From Streptomyces sp. P3 (GTDB taxonomy: Bacteria; Actinomycetota; Actinomycetes; Streptomycetales; Streptomycetaceae), in assembly GCF_003032475.1 (NCBI RefSeq), contig NZ_CP028369.1, forward strand, positions 7,440,001-7,504,000: a DNA stretch of 64,000 nucleotides. The letters run 5' to 3'. The notes under the pieces were generated by a model that did no database searches, was not told where the DNA came from, and saw nothing but the letters and a program-made list of their open reading frames with translations. How positions within the stretch are numbered: position 1 is the stretch's first letter; each line of letters opens with the position of its first letter. The position numbers and the translations under genes are program-made. Of the stretch, positions 63,021 through 64,000 are shown one piece after another.

Positions 63021-63563
63021 TCAGCCGGTGCGAGGACCGGCCGGGAGGTCTCCGCGGTAGCGCACCTCGGGCGCCGCGACCCCGTCCACCTCGAAGGCCT
63101 CCTCTGCGCCGTCCGCCTGGAACCCCGCACGCTCGTAGAAGCGGCGGGCCGCGATGTTCCCCTTGAGCACCCAGAGGTACATACGGGAGTGCCCGAGGGC
63201 TCCGGCCCGTCGTACCGACTCCTGGAGCAGGGCGTGTCCGACGCCCCTGCCGAGGCGCCCCGGGTCCACGTAGATCGCGTACAACTCCGCGTCCGCCGTA
63301 CGCACTTCGCCGTCACGGCAGGGGCCGTGGGCGGCCCAGCCGACCACCGTGCCGTCCTGTTCGGCGACCAGGCTCACCACGGCGGCGGCGCTCCGTGCGA
63401 AGAGGGCGCGGCGCTGCTCGGCGTCCTCGGCGACGCTCAGTCCGTCCAGGTGGGCATCGGGGAGCAGGCCCCGGTAGGCGCTCTGCCAGCCGCGGACCCG
63501 GATCTCGGAGACCCGGTCGACGTCGCCGAGCCGCATGTCCCGTACGGCGATCGGGAAGCTCAT
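63021..63563 (-). CDS. GNAT family N-acetyltransferase
   Basis: A 180-residue GNAT fold. The acetyl-CoA-binding motif is YVDPGRLGRGVGHALLQESV, preceded by the AELYAIYV strand and followed by YLWVLKGNIAARRFYERAGF. The substrate is unknown. The start ATG at 63563 overlaps by four bases (ATGA) the stop of a short upstream open frame, which may be a leader. Confidence 0.82.
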   Translation of the reverse strand: MSFPIAVRDMRLGDVDRVSEIRVRGWQSAYRGLLPDAHLDGLSVAEDAEQRRALFARSAAAVVSLVAEQDGTVVGWAAHGPCRDGEVRTADAELYAIYVDPGRLGRGVGHALLQESVRRAGALGHSRMYLWVLKGNIAARRFYERAGFQADGAEEAFEVDGVAAPEVRYRGDLPAGPRTG

Positions 63564-63676
63564 CGGACCGCCCCCGCCGGCGCCCCGACCCGCGTCGGGG
63601 ACTCCGGGCGCAACGGCCCGGCGGGGGCCGCCGGGGCGACCCCGGCGGGGGCGGACATCCTGATCGGTGCGCTCAT
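63560..63676 (-). CDS. Possible 38-residue leader peptide coupled to the GNAT gene
   Basis: An ATG at 63676 opens 38 codons (Met-Ser-Ala-Pro, then Ala/Pro/Gly-rich) ending in a TGA that overlaps the GNAT ATG as ATGA. It has no ribosome site and low-complexity sequence, so it may be only a GC-rich chance frame. The exact overlap with the GNAT start is what makes it worth noting. Confidence 0.3.
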   Translation of the reverse strand: MSAPIRMSAPAGVAPAAPAGPLRPESPTRVGAPAGAVR

Positions 63677-63732
63677 GCGTCCATGGTGGACCACGGGTCC
63701 GACAACGCCCCCGACGGGTCGGGGCGGACCGC

Positions 63733-64000
63733 TCAGCCCCGGAAGCCCAGCAGCCCGTGCAGGGTGGAGCCGCGGGCCGAGGACTGCGTGACCTTCGAGC
63801 TCAGCGGCTCGGGGTCGGGCTGTGCCGCGCAGACCGCGTCGGCCTCGCCGCTCCCGCGCGGCACCGTGCCGTCCGCCAGGTACGCCGCGAGATGCTTGTC
63901 CAGGCAGGCGTTGCCGCTCAGCGTGATGCCGTGGTTGCCGCCGCCCTCCTCGACCACGAGGCTGGAGCCGCGCAACAGCGCGTGGACCGTCGCGCCGCCC
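63733..64000 (-). CDS. TAP-like secreted alpha/beta hydrolase, C-terminal part
   Basis: An open frame enters from the right edge and ends at 63733; about 88 C-terminal residues are visible. They match the TAP-like C-terminal domain of streptomycete secreted proteases/hydrolases: a GSSLVVEEGGGNHGITLSGNACLDKHLAAYL segment with the active-site His in GNHGI and a conserved Cys, then GTVPRGSGEADAVCAAQPDPEPL. The catalytic Ser and signal peptide would lie beyond the window. Confidence 0.7.
   Translation of the reverse strand, partial: GGATVHALLRGSSLVVEEGGGNHGITLSGNACLDKHLAAYLADGTVPRGSGEADAVCAAQPDPEPLSSKVTQSSARGSTLHGLLGFRG

Overview
The window is a piece of a Streptomyces-type chromosome. It has very high G+C, strong third-position GC bias, GTG starts, GGAGG-type ribosome sites, and families typical of streptomycetes: tandem 3-hydroxyacyl-CoA dehydrogenase, Ccr/MeaA, PucR, DUF6278, DUF6980, and a PcaDC-type fusion. 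I see no rRNA, tRNA, CRISPR array, insertion sequence or prophage body. Assignment is from reading motifs and family resemblance; no searches were run.

Layout. (1) 1-13,000: a truncated HNH-nuclease C-terminus; a hydrolase/CMD fusion with an altered nucleophile elbow; an MBL-fold hydrolase; exonuclease III behind a DNA-damage-type promoter; DUF6278; a lone amino-acid ABC ATPase; a secreted CocE-like hydrolase; a membrane-anchored conserved protein; a secreted gamma-glutamyltransferase; a ClpC-like unfoldase; methionine aminopeptidase facing a small HTH regulator. (2) 13,000-24,000: a large low-complexity protein, then a reductive pyrimidine (or hydantoin) catabolism locus: nitrilase/ureidopropionase 1, class III aminotransferase, PucR regulator, nitrilase 2, dihydropyrimidinase, an LLM-class (F420/FMN) oxidoreductase and an NCS1 nucleobase transporter. 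No classical dihydropyrimidine dehydrogenase is present, so the LLM enzyme is a candidate for the missing first step. (3) 24,000-33,000: a secreted DUF3558-like protein, a second cytosolic GGT-like enzyme, an inositol-phosphatase-family enzyme, an FAD oxidoreductase, a macro-domain protein and a secreted M1 metallopeptidase. (4) 33,000-43,800: a single-chain assimilatory nitrate reductase fused to a CysJ-like flavoprotein; a Tat-exported GH2 beta-galactosidase with an inserted LamG domain; DUF6980; a dihydrolipoyl dehydrogenase-like protein. (5) 43,900-50,800: two membrane proteins, the alkylation-repair pair Ada-AlkA and Ogt, a sirtuin, an orphan RHH antitoxin-like protein, a Nudix hydrolase and glycerate kinase. 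(6) 50,990-62,000: psd-pssA (phosphatidylethanolamine synthesis), then the ethylmalonyl-CoA pathway operon ccr-meaA-mcl-mch-mcd, a TetR regulator and a two-module 3-hydroxyacyl-CoA dehydrogenase. (7) 62,380-64,000: a HEAT-repeat protein, a GNAT acetyltransferase and the C-terminus of a TAP-like secreted hydrolase.

How genes work together. The pyrimidine locus would import a nucleobase, reduce it, open the ring, remove the carbamoyl group and transaminate beta-alanine, giving nitrogen and carbon. The ccr operon converts crotonyl-CoA plus CO2 through ethylmalonyl-, methylsuccinyl- and mesaconyl-CoA to beta-methylmalyl-CoA and its cleavage products, glyoxylate and propionyl-CoA. The 3-hydroxyacyl-CoA dehydrogenase beyond the TetR gene fits the supply of acetoacetyl/crotonyl-CoA.

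At the scale of the whole window, many intergenic gaps carry their own short tandem repeat (15-23 bp units, and one of about 40 bp). The units are mostly unrelated in sequence and sit next to gene ends. Two gene starts carry sequences resembling the actinobacterial RecA-independent DNA-damage promoter.
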